A program made the translations under genes and the position numbers. The notes under the pieces are model-generated. The model was not told where the DNA came from, did no database searches, and saw only the letters and a list, made by a program, of their open reading frames with translations. This document shows, piece by piece, positions 19,227 to 28,492 of a stretch of 64,000 nt of DNA (positions are counted from its first letter, which is position 1; the number at the start of each line of letters is the position of its first letter). The stretch comes from Desulfobacterales bacterium (GTDB lineage: Bacteria; Desulfobacterota; Desulfobacteria; Desulfobacterales; JAAELO01): NCBI GenBank assembly GCA_024226555.1, contig JAAELO010000058.1:1-64000 (forward strand), written 5' to 3'.

Positions 19227-19250
19227 CAAATTTCTTAAACAATTCTGTTA

Positions 19251-20186
19251 CTAATTAGTTCTTTTATTATATAAGTCTTCAATTTGTTCTTTATCGTAAG
19301 TATATGATGTATTGCAGTTATGGCATTTGATTTCCAGAGGAAACGGGCCATTTTCTGCTATATCCTTTAATTCATCAATCGGAAGCATCTCTACCATGCC
19401 GCCAATTTTCTTATCATCACATCTGCAAAAGAATTCTACTCTATAATCGCCTAACTGCTTAGGTTTCAAAGATTTAAACTCTTTACTGATTAAAATATCA
19501 GGGTCCTGATTTTCTTCATAAAATTTTCCAATAGAAGGAAAATTATTTATCTTATCTTCAAGTTTAATGATTGATTGCTCATCAGCTCCTGGCATTGCCT
19601 GTATAAAAAGACCTCCAGCTCCTTTTACGTTCCCATCTTTATCAAAACTAACGCTTAGATTAAAAGCTGTTGGAGTCTGCTCACTTTTATGAAAATAGTT
19701 AGCAATATCATTTGCAATATCACCATATTCAAGCATTATTTGCCCTGTATATGGTTGTTTTGCATCCTCAAGGTATTTTGTAACAGATATGAATCCTGCA
19801 CCAAAAAATTTAGAAAGATTGAAACTTTCAAGGGGTTTATCAAGTTCAATTGCCTGATTTTTAAGAAAACCACGAACCTCTCCAAATGAGTTTGATTCGA
19901 CTGTTAGCCCCTTTAAAGGTCCTGAGCATTCGATCTTTACAGCTACTCTATCATTACCTTTTAAATTTGCAGTGAGCAGAGATGCTGCAATATAAGCTTG
20001 CCCTGCAATCAGTGTTTCAAGAATTCCAAGATCAAAATTAGACCTCATCTCATTGACCATTCTGGTGCAATTTACAATTGCGCACCTTATGTGGCCATCA
20101 TCCATTATGTAATTATAAAGCCTGTCATTTTTACTTGCTAACAGTTGCTGCTTTAAATCATTTCCGAATAACTTCTTTTTTTCCAT
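19251..20186 (-). CDS. hslO: Redox-regulated molecular chaperone Hsp33
   Basis: A 311-residue cytoplasmic holdase activated by oxidation. The C-terminal zinc centre is intact: FFCRCDDKK and IKCHNCNTSY supply the CxC and CxxC pairs. The N-terminal domain shows VRCAIVNCTR-like and LLTANLKGNDR blocks of the family. The last gene of the minus-strand operon, 2 bp after manB, and followed by a clear terminator. Presence of Hsp33 suggests exposure to oxidative or heat stress even if the lifestyle is largely anaerobic (inference). Confidence 0.94.
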   Translation of the reverse strand: MEKKKLFGNDLKQQLLASKNDRLYNYIMDDGHIRCAIVNCTRMVNEMRSNFDLGILETLIAGQAYIAASLLTANLKGNDRVAVKIECSGPLKGLTVESNSFGEVRGFLKNQAIELDKPLESFNLSKFFGAGFISVTKYLEDAKQPYTGQIMLEYGDIANDIANYFHKSEQTPTAFNLSVSFDKDGNVKGAGGLFIQAMPGADEQSIIKLEDKINNFPSIGKFYEENQDPDILISKEFKSLKPKQLGDYRVEFFCRCDDKKIGGMVEMLPIDELKDIAENGPFPLEIKCHNCNTSYTYDKEQIEDLYNKRTN

Positions 20187-20188
20187 TA

Positions 20189-21544
20189 CTATTCCATCTC
20201 ATTTTTCAATCTTGAAAGGTTTGACTCCACAAGATCTTTTATTTCATACAATCTTTTTTCTGATAGTGCTTCGAATCTTAAAACAAGAGCGGGTTGAGTA
20301 TTTGAAGCTCTAATTAGTCCCCATCCATCATCAAAGAGAACTCTCATCCCGTCTATATCGATAACTTCATACTTCTCTTTGAAATATGCTGTTACTTTAT
20401 CAGTCAGTTTAAACTTAAGATTATCAGGACATTCAACACGAATTTCCGGTGTATTAAAGGTTTCAGGAATATCCTCCAATAGTTCTGACATCTTTTTACC
20501 TGTTTTATCAAGAATTTCAAGAAGTCTTAGTGTTGAATATATAGCATCATCAAAACCAAAAAATCTGTCTTTAAAAAAGATATGCCCGCTCATTTCACCG
20601 GCAAGTTCTGCTTTTTCAATTTTCATCTTCTCTTTAATTAACGAGTGGCCTGTTTTCCACATTATTCCACGACCACCATTTTTTTCAATATCATCATAAA
20701 GGGTTTTAGAGCATTTTACTTCTGATATGAATGTTGATCCGGGTTTTCTTTCAAGAATCTCCCTTGAGAATATTATCATTAACTGGTCTCCGTAAACCAG
20801 ATTACCTTTTTCATCGACAACACCTATTCTGTCTGTATCACCATCATAACCAATACCAATATCAAGACTATTCTCTTTAACAAGCTTAATAAGATCCTGC
20901 ATATTTTCAGCAACTGTTGGATCTGCTTCATGATTTGGAAAAGTTCCATCCATATCACAATAGATATCTTTTACTTCCATGCCAAACTCTTTTAGAAGAG
21001 GAACTGCAACCACACCACCGGTTCCATTACCTGCATCCACACCAACTTTCAATTTTGTATTTATTGATATGTTATTTCTTACAAACTCAAGGTACGGTGT
21101 TATTGCATCAATATCAGTTCTTTGGCCGCTTCCAGTCTCAAATTTTCCACTTTGAATTATTTCCCAAATCTCTAAAATACCTTTTCCATGTATTGAATCG
21201 GTACCGGAACATAGCTTAAACCCATTATATTCAGGAGGATTATGACTTGCTGTAACCATAACTCCACCTTCAAGTTCAAAATGATGTATTGAAAAATATA
21301 AAATTGGTGTTGGACAAACTCCTATCTCCATAACATCACATCCGGTTGACAGAAGGCCTTCAACTAAACTATCTGTATATTCGTCTGATGTTTGCCTGCA
21401 ATCTTTACCAACGGAAACTTTCCTGTTTCCTCGTTTTAAAAGGTATGTTCCAATGCCTTTTCCGATCAGTTTTACATCATTTTTATCTAAATCTTTTCCT
21501 GCAACACCTCTGATATCGTACTCTCTAAATATACCGGAATCCAT
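20189..21544 (-). CDS. manB: Phosphomannomutase/phosphoglucomutase
   Basis: A 451-residue alpha-D-phosphohexomutase. It begins FREYDIRGVAGKDL, the substrate-specific start of PMM/PGM enzymes such as AlgC. The phosphoserine loop is VTASHNPPEYNGFKL (about residues 97-111). The metal loop is GYDGDTDRIGVVDE and the sugar-binding loop includes ELAGEMSGH. The C-terminal phosphate-binding RASNTQPALVLRFEA is present. It interconverts hexose 1- and 6-phosphates for LPS or exopolysaccharide precursors. Substrate preference is not decided by sequence. Confidence 0.9.
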   Translation of the reverse strand: MDSGIFREYDIRGVAGKDLDKNDVKLIGKGIGTYLLKRGNRKVSVGKDCRQTSDEYTDSLVEGLLSTGCDVMEIGVCPTPILYFSIHHFELEGGVMVTASHNPPEYNGFKLCSGTDSIHGKGILEIWEIIQSGKFETGSGQRTDIDAITPYLEFVRNNISINTKLKVGVDAGNGTGGVVAVPLLKEFGMEVKDIYCDMDGTFPNHEADPTVAENMQDLIKLVKENSLDIGIGYDGDTDRIGVVDEKGNLVYGDQLMIIFSREILERKPGSTFISEVKCSKTLYDDIEKNGGRGIMWKTGHSLIKEKMKIEKAELAGEMSGHIFFKDRFFGFDDAIYSTLRLLEILDKTGKKMSELLEDIPETFNTPEIRVECPDNLKFKLTDKVTAYFKEKYEVIDIDGMRVLFDDGWGLIRASNTQPALVLRFEALSEKRLYEIKDLVESNLSRLKNEME

Positions 21545-21557
21545 TAATCACTCCTTT

Positions 21558-22358
21558 TTATCTTATAAGAAAAACTAATGCTCCGGCAGCAAAACAATAT
21601 GGAGCAAACAGATAGAATTTCCCTTTTTTTATTATGATCATAAAATATTTTAAAACAAAATAACCTGTCACAAATGAGACTAATGTTCCAACAATTATCT
21701 CTGTTGTGAATATATCTAAACTTAAACCCTGTTTATAAAGTTCAAGTATTTCCGCACCAACAATTGCAGGAATAGATAGTAAAAACGAATATTTTCCAGC
21801 AAGTTCCCTGTTAACACCCATTATTTGACCTGTAACTATTGTAGACCCTGATCTTGAAATACCGGGAATTATAGCAAGCCCCTGTGAAATACCAATTATC
21901 ACAGCAGTCTTAAATGAAAACAGAGTCTCTTTATTATCCTTTTCTTTTATAAAATAGGATGATCCGACAATCACTCCAGTTACTATAAGCATCGCACCTG
22001 TTAATTCAATAGATGAAAAAATCGTATCAACATGTTTACTGAGAAAAAGTCCTATAAATGCTGTGGGAATCGAACCAACTATTATTAAAAAACCCAGTTT
22101 TATATTTGTTTTTGTTTCAAAATCTTTATCTTTTTCAAAAATTTTAAATATACTTTGAATTATATTAAGTATATCTTTCCTGAAAACAATGAAAATAGCA
22201 GCAAGTGTCCCAATGTGGACACTAATATTAAAAAAAACATCTACATCTTTGATACCTAGTAAATGATTTACAATAACCAGATGCCCGGAACTACTTATTG
22301 GTAAAAACTCGGCCAAACCCTGAATGATACCAAGAATAATCGCATCAACTAAACCCAT
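21558..22358 (-). CDS. uppP: Undecaprenyl-diphosphatase UppP (BacA)
   Basis: A 266-residue polytopic membrane enzyme that recycles undecaprenyl pyrophosphate to the monophosphate carrier of peptidoglycan and LPS synthesis. The two family signatures are present: GLAEFLPISSSGHLVIV near residue 15 and IPGISRSGSTIVTG near residue 165. About eight hydrophobic segments are visible. Gene order moeA/PBP-uppP-manB is tight (15 and 13 bp gaps). Confidence 0.95.
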   Translation of the reverse strand: MGLVDAIILGIIQGLAEFLPISSSGHLVIVNHLLGIKDVDVFFNISVHIGTLAAIFIVFRKDILNIIQSIFKIFEKDKDFETKTNIKLGFLIIVGSIPTAFIGLFLSKHVDTIFSSIELTGAMLIVTGVIVGSSYFIKEKDNKETLFSFKTAVIIGISQGLAIIPGISRSGSTIVTGQIMGVNRELAGKYSFLLSIPAIVGAEILELYKQGLSLDIFTTEIIVGTLVSFVTGYFVLKYFMIIIKKGKFYLFAPYCFAAGALVFLIR

Positions 22359-22373
22359 AACTAAAAAAACCTC

Positions 22374-24287
22374 CTAGATGATTATTTTCCCGGTCATACT
22401 GGTACCATAACCGCCTAATTGTTCAACTCTTTTTTTAAATTTATCACTATTTACAGTTTCAAGAAGATTTTGAATATTAACAGTTTCAAAATATTCCTCT
22501 TTTATAATTAAATCATATTGCTCTGTTACTACTGGAATAAAATCAAGATTTAGAGCTTTTGCTGCTGCATATATACCTAAACCAACATCAGCTCGTCCAC
22601 TTAAAACAGAAACAGCCACAGACATATGAGTAAACTCTTCATCTTCGTATCCATTAATTAAGTTTTTAGAAATATTGTTTTCTTTAAGTGTGTAATCAAG
22701 TAATATTCTGGTTCCTGATCCTGCCTGTCTGTTCATAAAAAAAATATCATCTCTTAAAAGATCATTTACATCTTTAATATTTTTTGGATTACCTCTGGGA
22801 ATAATAAAACCCTGATCACGTAATACAAGATTTACAAGTTTTACATTATGACCTTCAAGATGCTTTTTTATATATGAAACATTATAAGATCCATCTTCAG
22901 GATCAAGAAGGTGTGTACCTGCTATGTGGCATGTTCCATTTTTCATAGCCAGAATACCACCCATACTTCCCACATGGCTTGATGATATAGTCAGTGAACT
23001 ATTAACATCCTTAATCTGATCTTCAATAAGATCAATACTATTATCATGACTTCCAACAGCTACAATTCTATTTTTAATTATGGAAAATGGACGTATTAGT
23101 TCACATGTAACACTCTCATTACTTTTTATTCCTTCAATATTTGAAGGTATTTTTATGATTCCATCAGCCTTGGTTAATGATGTAATATTTCCAGATCCTC
23201 TTGGAAGAGGAGTTGCTACAACTTTATCTCCCACAACTCCAAGGCTTACCCTTAGAAACTCTTCAACTCCGATTTTTGAAGATATCTTTTTCACAGGTGT
23301 TATTTCAACTTTTTGCCTGTCAAAACTTCCTTTACCAATTAATCTTTCAATTAGTGGTTTTACAAATTGCTCAAAAACTATGATCGTTGAAACCGGATAT
23401 CCTGGCATTCCAAAAATTGGCTTTTCTTCAATATCACCCATAATCACAGGTTTACCAGGCATCATTGTTACACCATGGACAAAAACATCACCAAGGGATT
23501 CAATAACAGGTTTGGAATAATCAAATGAACCTGCAGAAGATCCCCCAATTATAAGAATAATATCAAATTTATGATTTTCGCTTACAACTTTTTTTATTAA
23601 ATCTAAATCATCCACTAAAATATTATGAACTTTTGGTTCAGCACCTGATTCTTCGCACATTGCAGCTAGAACATATGAATTAGACTCAATCACTTTTCCT
23701 TGTTCAAAGTTCTCTATCTTATCATTTTTCCAGTCAAAAATTTCTGAACCTGTGGGAATTATCAAAACTCTGGGCTTTTTCTTAACATTAACTTTAAATA
23801 TGCCTGCAGAAAGAAGAGCTCCTATACAATATGGAGTAATAGTATGTCCTTTTGTATAGATAATCTCAGTTGCAACAATATCTTCACCCATTTTACGTAC
23901 ATTTTTCCAGGGGTAAACAGGAGCTTCAATAAATAGTTCATCATTTTCTCCTTCAATTACATCCTCAATCATAATAACCGAGTTACAATCTTCTGGAATT
24001 ACATGACCTGTATTAATATGAAAAGCAGTTTTACCGATATCAAGTTTTAAAGGTTCTCTTTCACTTGCAGAAAATGTTTCTTCAGCTTTTATTGCAATTC
24101 CATCCATTGCTGATGAATGGAAATTTGGAGATGATATTTTAGCGAACACTGCCTCAGACAGAACCCTACCAGTAGAGTCAGGAACATTTACATTTTCAAT
24201 TTCAGTGCTTAGACTATCAAATCTTTCAAAGAGAAGATTTTTGGCCTCTAACCTGCTTTTTTTCTGCAAGTATACATTTCTACCCAT
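22374..24287 (-). CDS. moeA: MoeA-like molybdopterin molybdotransferase fused to a PBP-like domain
   Basis: A 637-residue fusion. Residues 1 to about 400 are MoeA-like: SSAMDGIAIKAEE, NTGHVIPEDCNSVIMIED, LIIPTGSEIFDWKND, GGSSAGSFDYSK and MMPGKPVIMGDI. The remaining part from about 405 is a periplasmic-binding-protein-like domain (GSHDNSIDLIED, MNRQAGSGTRILLDY, HMSVAVSVLSGRADVGLGI), as in other MoeA/PBP fusions, and is thought to sense molybdate or tungstate. The tandem MoeA next to it suggests the two paralogues serve different metals or cofactors. That split is inference. Confidence 0.9.
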   Translation of the reverse strand: MGRNVYLQKKSRLEAKNLLFERFDSLSTEIENVNVPDSTGRVLSEAVFAKISSPNFHSSAMDGIAIKAEETFSASEREPLKLDIGKTAFHINTGHVIPEDCNSVIMIEDVIEGENDELFIEAPVYPWKNVRKMGEDIVATEIIYTKGHTITPYCIGALLSAGIFKVNVKKKPRVLIIPTGSEIFDWKNDKIENFEQGKVIESNSYVLAAMCEESGAEPKVHNILVDDLDLIKKVVSENHKFDIILIIGGSSAGSFDYSKPVIESLGDVFVHGVTMMPGKPVIMGDIEEKPIFGMPGYPVSTIIVFEQFVKPLIERLIGKGSFDRQKVEITPVKKISSKIGVEEFLRVSLGVVGDKVVATPLPRGSGNITSLTKADGIIKIPSNIEGIKSNESVTCELIRPFSIIKNRIVAVGSHDNSIDLIEDQIKDVNSSLTISSSHVGSMGGILAMKNGTCHIAGTHLLDPEDGSYNVSYIKKHLEGHNVKLVNLVLRDQGFIIPRGNPKNIKDVNDLLRDDIFFMNRQAGSGTRILLDYTLKENNISKNLINGYEDEEFTHMSVAVSVLSGRADVGLGIYAAAKALNLDFIPVVTEQYDLIIKEEYFETVNIQNLLETVNSDKFKKRVEQLGGYGTSMTGKIII

Positions 24288-24294
24288 TTTTTTT

Positions 24295-25521
24295 CTACAA
24301 AGGTATTACATTAACCTTTGCCCCTTTATATAAACCTTCAGTGTTTTTGTCTATTTTCACTAAACCATCAGCTTTAATAACTGTGTTTATCAGGCTGGAC
24401 TTTCCTAAAACCGGAGTTGCGATAAACTTACAATCTTCAATATTTGTTTTTACTCTTATAAAATCAGTTCTACCTGTAACAGATGCAACATTTCTTGATA
24501 AAACTGCAGTGGATGTTTTTTCAACAGACCTTTCACTTATACCTTTTAATCTATCTATGAAAGGTTCCACAACTACTTTCATAACAACCATTGCAGAAAC
24601 TACATGTCCGGGAAGACCAAATACAGGTTTTCCATCAATATCAGCTAAAATTGTGGGTTTTCCAGGGCTTAGTGAAATCCCGTGTACTAAAATTTCTGAA
24701 TTTGCCATTGATGACAATACTTCAATAGTAAAATCTCTCGTTCCTACAGAGCTACCACCTGACATTAATAAAATATCTGTTTCCTTTAAAGCCTTTTCAC
24801 AAATATTTTTCAGATCATCATAATTGTCTTTTACAATACCGTAATTTATGCCAATACAACCACATTTCAGAACTATTGATCTGATAGAATAGGAGTTGAT
24901 ATCACGAATTTTTCCAGGCGAAACATCTTCATCAATACTTACGACTTCATCCCCCGTTGAAATTATCCCAACAACAGGTTTTTTATATACAGGTATGACT
25001 GAATAACCAAAAGCAGCTAAAAGCCCTATTTCCTGAGCTCTTAATATAGTCCCTTTTTCTAAAATAACTTCATCTTTTTTAAAATCATCATCAAAAAGCA
25101 CTATATTTTGAAAAGGAGCTACACTCTTAAAAACTTCAATAGTAGAGTCGTCTACCTCATCTGTATCTTCAACCATAGCAACAGCATCAGCACCCTCGGG
25201 CAGCATTCCACCAGTTGATATTTTTGCAGCTTCTAAAGAGCCAATCGAAAAATCGGGAGTCTCACCCATTTTGATATTACCAATAATTTCTATCAGGGCC
25301 GGATTGGATGAACTTGCACCAAAGGATGACTTTGCTTTAATTGCAAAGCCATCCATTGTAGATCTTGTAAAACCAGGAAGGTTTTCATCTGATTTGATAT
25401 TTTCTGCCAATATACGATCACAAGCATCGTCTATTGAAATATTCTCTTTATCTTTATGAAGGAATTTTTCAGTTTTACTAATAACTTCATCTAAATCAAC
25501 TACTTTAAAAAATTCTTTCAT
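24295..25521 (-). CDS. moeA: Molybdopterin molybdotransferase MoeA
   Basis: A 408-residue MoeA that inserts molybdate into adenylated molybdopterin. Motifs: RSTMDGFAIKAK, STGGMLPEGADAVAMVEDTDEV, GIISTGDEVVSIDEDVSPGKIRD, MSGGSSVGTRDFT and SPGKPTILADIDGKPVFGLPGHV. I chose the ATG at 25521 (MKEFFKVVDLDEV) because GAAGGA lies 7 bases before it. The longer reading frame would run into dapL. It precedes the MoeA/PBP fusion by 7 bp. Confidence 0.93.
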   Translation of the reverse strand: MKEFFKVVDLDEVISKTEKFLHKDKENISIDDACDRILAENIKSDENLPGFTRSTMDGFAIKAKSSFGASSSNPALIEIIGNIKMGETPDFSIGSLEAAKISTGGMLPEGADAVAMVEDTDEVDDSTIEVFKSVAPFQNIVLFDDDFKKDEVILEKGTILRAQEIGLLAAFGYSVIPVYKKPVVGIISTGDEVVSIDEDVSPGKIRDINSYSIRSIVLKCGCIGINYGIVKDNYDDLKNICEKALKETDILLMSGGSSVGTRDFTIEVLSSMANSEILVHGISLSPGKPTILADIDGKPVFGLPGHVVSAMVVMKVVVEPFIDRLKGISERSVEKTSTAVLSRNVASVTGRTDFIRVKTNIEDCKFIATPVLGKSSLINTVIKADGLVKIDKNTEGLYKGAKVNVIPL

Positions 25522-25540
25522 ATAAAATCCTTCATATTTT

Positions 25541-26764
25541 TTATGAGAAGATTTTTGATATTCTCCCCATGGCTTCAATAACATTTTCGTAACTATTAAA
25601 AGCACTTATTCTGATATAACCCTGTCCACAGGAACCGAATCCTGCACCCGGTGTACATACTACCCCAGCTTCATTTAAAAGCATATCAAAAAATTCCCAT
25701 GATCCTTTTTTTCCATCTATCCATATATAAGGAGAATTCTCACCACCAACGCAATCAAAGCCAAGTTTTGTAATTTCATCTCTGATAATTTTGGCGTTAT
25801 TCATATAATAATCTATGGTTTCCTTAACCTGTTTCTTTCCTTCTGAGCTGTAAACTGCCTCTGCAGCTTTCTGAACAGGATATGACACACCATTAAATTT
25901 TGTACAGTGTCTTCTATTCCATAAACAATGCAGACCTTGCTTATTTCCCTCAGCATCGTAACCCATGCATTCTTTCGGAACTACAGTAAAAGCGCATCTT
26001 GTTCCTGTAAAACCTGCTGTTTTTGAAAAACTTCTAAACTCTATAGCAACCTCTTTAGCACCTTCTATCTCATAAATTGATTTTGGAAGGGAATCATCAG
26101 TAATAAAAGCTTCATATGCAGCATCATATAAAATCAGAGCTTTGTTTTCCCTTGCATAATCAACCCATTTCTTCAGTTCATCTTTTGAGATTGTAGAACC
26201 TGTAGGGTTATTTGGAAAACATAGGTAAATCAGATCAACAGGCTCAGTTGGAAGCTGTGGAACAAAACCGTTCTCTTTAGTCGTATCAAGATAAGTTATA
26301 CCTTCATATCTTCCATCCTTATAAAAACCACTTCTTCCAGCCATAACGTTTGTATCCAAATAAACCGGATAAACAGGGTCTGTAATAGCAACTTTTATAT
26401 CATCAGAAAACAGTTCCTGAATATTTCCTGAATCGCACTTAGCTCCATCACTGATAAAAATTTCATCGGCCTGAATGTCTGCTCCTCGTGACTGGAAATC
26501 CTCAATTGCAATAACCTCTCTTAAAAAATCATAACCCTGCTCAGGTCCATATCCTCTGAAGGATGAATCATTATCCATTTCATCAACAGCTTTATGGAAA
26601 GCTTCAATACAAGCTTTTGGCAGAGATTTTGTAACATCTCCTATACCTAATTTTATTATCTCTTTATCTGGATTTTGCTCCTGAAAGCTATTAACCCTTT
26701 TTGCGATATCAGAAAAAAGGTAAGAAGCCTGAAGTTTATTGTAATTTTCATTAATTTTTATCAT
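25541..26764 (-). CDS. dapL: LL-diaminopimelate aminotransferase DapL
   Basis: A 407-residue class I/II PLP aminotransferase that makes LL-diaminopimelate directly from tetrahydrodipicolinate. It begins [18 protein letters not shown], typical of Dap[34 protein letters not shown] and the PLP-lysine block [17 protein letters not shown] are present. It supplies meso-DAP for peptidoglycan and lysine. First gene of the minus-strand operon; the promoter should lie in 26765-27044. Confidence 0.95.
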   Translation of the reverse strand: MIKINENYNKLQASYLFSDIAKRVNSFQEQNPDKEIIKLGIGDVTKSLPKACIEAFHKAVDEMDNDSSFRGYGPEQGYDFLREVIAIEDFQSRGADIQADEIFISDGAKCDSGNIQELFSDDIKVAITDPVYPVYLDTNVMAGRSGFYKDGRYEGITYLDTTKENGFVPQLPTEPVDLIYLCFPNNPTGSTISKDELKKWVDYARENKALILYDAAYEAFITDDSLPKSIYEIEGAKEVAIEFRSFSKTAGFTGTRCAFTVVPKECMGYDAEGNKQGLHCLWNRRHCTKFNGVSYPVQKAAEAVYSSEGKKQVKETIDYYMNNAKIIRDEITKLGFDCVGGENSPYIWIDGKKGSWEFFDMLLNEAGVVCTPGAGFGSCGQGYIRISAFNSYENVIEAMGRISKIFS

Positions 26765-27044
26765 TTTATAGCCCCATATGAATTTTATGTTTATTTTAAT
26801 AGTTATTTATAATTATTCATTTATTAAAGGTTTGTCAAGAATATATATTGACTATAAAAACATTTTAAATGAACATATGTCTGCTTCAGCCATCTATATG
26901 CGCATATTATTCTGCGCAAAGTTCTGCATTTAACTATATATGTATTATATGATTATGTTTAGCTATTGCACTTTTAATATATTAATATATTCTGTATTAA
27001 ATTTTATTACTTGTCCCCAGTTTAATAGATATTGGAATTTAATT

Positions 27045-28277
27045 ATGATCTCTAAAAATATTTTACTAATAGACCCAATAAGCTCTCAATCAGCTTACTT
27101 GGAAGAAACTATAAAGTTAGGCTATAAACCATATGCCCTCTTTACCAAAATTTTCAATAAACTTCCTGATTCTTTAGTGAAAGATATTGATTTTGATAAG
27201 TACGAAGAGATATTTTTTTTTAATTCAATGGAAGAAACTATACCAAAACTTGAAAAATTAAAATTAAATTCTGTAATTCCTTGTAGTCAGTTAGCTTTAG
27301 GTGTTTCTGATTTTATTGCCAAAAATCTTAACTTAATTGGTAACCCCACTGAAAGTTTTAAATATCGAATAAATAAAGCTTTTATGAGGGAAAGACTTCG
27401 ATCAAAAAATATAGAAAATATTAAGTATATTCTTACAGATAAAATAGATGAAATTTTAGATTGGGTTAAGTCAACAAAATACCCGGTTATTCTTAAACCT
27501 CCTGAATTAACAGGAGGTAGCGTTTTGGTAAAAAAATGTTTTAATAACGATGATGTTATCATGGCATTTAATGATATTTTATCAATGAAGGATGTTTTTT
27601 TTCAAAATATTGAAGGTAAAGTTTTAGCTGAGGAATATCTTTATGGAAAAGAATATATTGTAAATATTTCCAACAATCATAACGAAAGACATTTAATCGC
27701 TATAGCAGGAGTTGATAAACTCCAGGTAAACGGAAATGCGAGTATATATAAAAATGTTTACTCAATTGATTTAAATTCTGAATTAGCTATAAATATATCT
27801 AATTATGCAATATATGTTAGTGAAGCCTTCGATATTACTGTTGGAATAAATGATATAGAAGTTAAAATAACCCCTAATGGTATTAGATTAGTTGAATTAA
27901 ACAATAGATTATCCGGTGCAAAAATACCTTACTCAATTGAGAAATGTTGCGGTTTTAATAGCTATCAGGAAAATATCCGACTTTTTTCAGGGGAAAATTT
28001 ATCAAACAACAATATTAAATATTCCAGAAATTATAACATATGCTTTTTATCTAATAAATCACCAGGTAATATCCGGAAAATTACAGGTTTAGAAACTATT
28101 AAAAAGCTAAATTCCTATGATTATCATGAGATTTCTACTGAAGTAGGTCAATATTTCCCCGAAACAAAAGATCTGTTTACGTCATGGGGCATGGTTATTT
28201 TAATTAATGAAGATATTGATCAATTAAAATCCGATACAGAAACTGTTCATAGAGAAATTGAACTAAAAACTGGATAG
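27045..28277 (+). CDS. ATP-grasp ligase, L-amino-acid-ligase/carnosine-synthase-like
   Basis: A 410-residue ATP-grasp protein. The ATP-binding part has YPVILKPPELTGGSVLVKK and a hinge near VLAEEYLYGKEYIV. The metal-binding end is GINDIEVKITPNGIRLVELNNRLSG. This arrangement resembles ligases that join amino acids or couple them to a carboxylate. The ATG at 27045 (MISKNILLIDPISS) is preferred because the upstream 35 codons are hydrophobic and unlike the family. Base composition is slightly more AT-rich than in neighbouring housekeeping genes. It heads a cluster with an aldehyde dehydrogenase and an aminotransferase. Substrate unknown. Confidence 0.78.
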   Translation: MISKNILLIDPISSQSAYLEETIKLGYKPYALFTKIFNKLPDSLVKDIDFDKYEEIFFFNSMEETIPKLEKLKLNSVIPCSQLALGVSDFIAKNLNLIGNPTESFKYRINKAFMRERLRSKNIENIKYILTDKIDEILDWVKSTKYPVILKPPELTGGSVLVKKCFNNDDVIMAFNDILSMKDVFFQNIEGKVLAEEYLYGKEYIVNISNNHNERHLIAIAGVDKLQVNGNASIYKNVYSIDLNSELAINISNYAIYVSEAFDITVGINDIEVKITPNGIRLVELNNRLSGAKIPYSIEKCCGFNSYQENIRLFSGENLSNNNIKYSRNYNICFLSNKSPGNIRKITGLETIKKLNSYDYHEISTEVGQYFPETKDLFTSWGMVILINEDIDQLKSDTETVHREIELKTG

Positions 28278-28344
28278 AATATTATATCTTGGAATTTTTA
28301 TATCATTTTCAGGATTGTATCTTGATAATTTAAGAATAAATAAA

Positions 28345-28475
28345 TGGAACTTTTAATAATTAGAATTTTTATTGAAATACAAGGGTGAGAAAAAAAATAA
28401 TTAGCCGGTTTTACAACAGTTATTTTTTTTGAACAATGCTGTAGTTAGATCAAAAGGCTGTTATTATAAGTTCCC
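28345..28475 (+). mobile_element. MITE-like element, GGGAACCTCTAATAATTAG family, copy 1
   Basis: A 131-bp element between the ATP-grasp and ALDH genes. The left end TGGAACTTTTAATAATTAG and right end TTATTATAAGTTCCC match the other copies. The internal segment ATTGAAATACAAG is shared with copies at 33891 and 59673. Flanks TAAA/TACA agree in three of four bases, so a decayed target duplication is possible. Its right end is 17 bp before the ALDH start, so it carries or modifies the leader of that gene. Confidence 0.7.
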
Positions 28476-28492
28476 TACAGAGATCAGGAAAA

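Larger units (their letters stand above)
18733..19250. other. Intergenic region carrying several repeat families
   Basis: A 518-bp gap between the convergent folK/YHS and hslO operons. It holds a GTCATTCCTGAG-type palindrome (18761-18813), an inverted copy of the RAYT-associated REPIN (18869-19010), an AAACTTTTCAAAAGTTTA palindrome (19087-19137) and the hslO-operon terminator (19197-19226). No credible ORF was seen. Confidence 0.8.

Noticed and set aside
25522-25605. 28-codon N-terminal extension of moeA into dapL
   Set aside because: It overlaps dapL codons. The ATG at 25521 has a good ribosome site and matches the MoeA length.
26940-27044. 35-codon N-terminal extension of the ATP-grasp protein
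   Set aside because: Hydrophobic and unlike the family. MISKNILLID is the typical start of the first alpha/beta domain.
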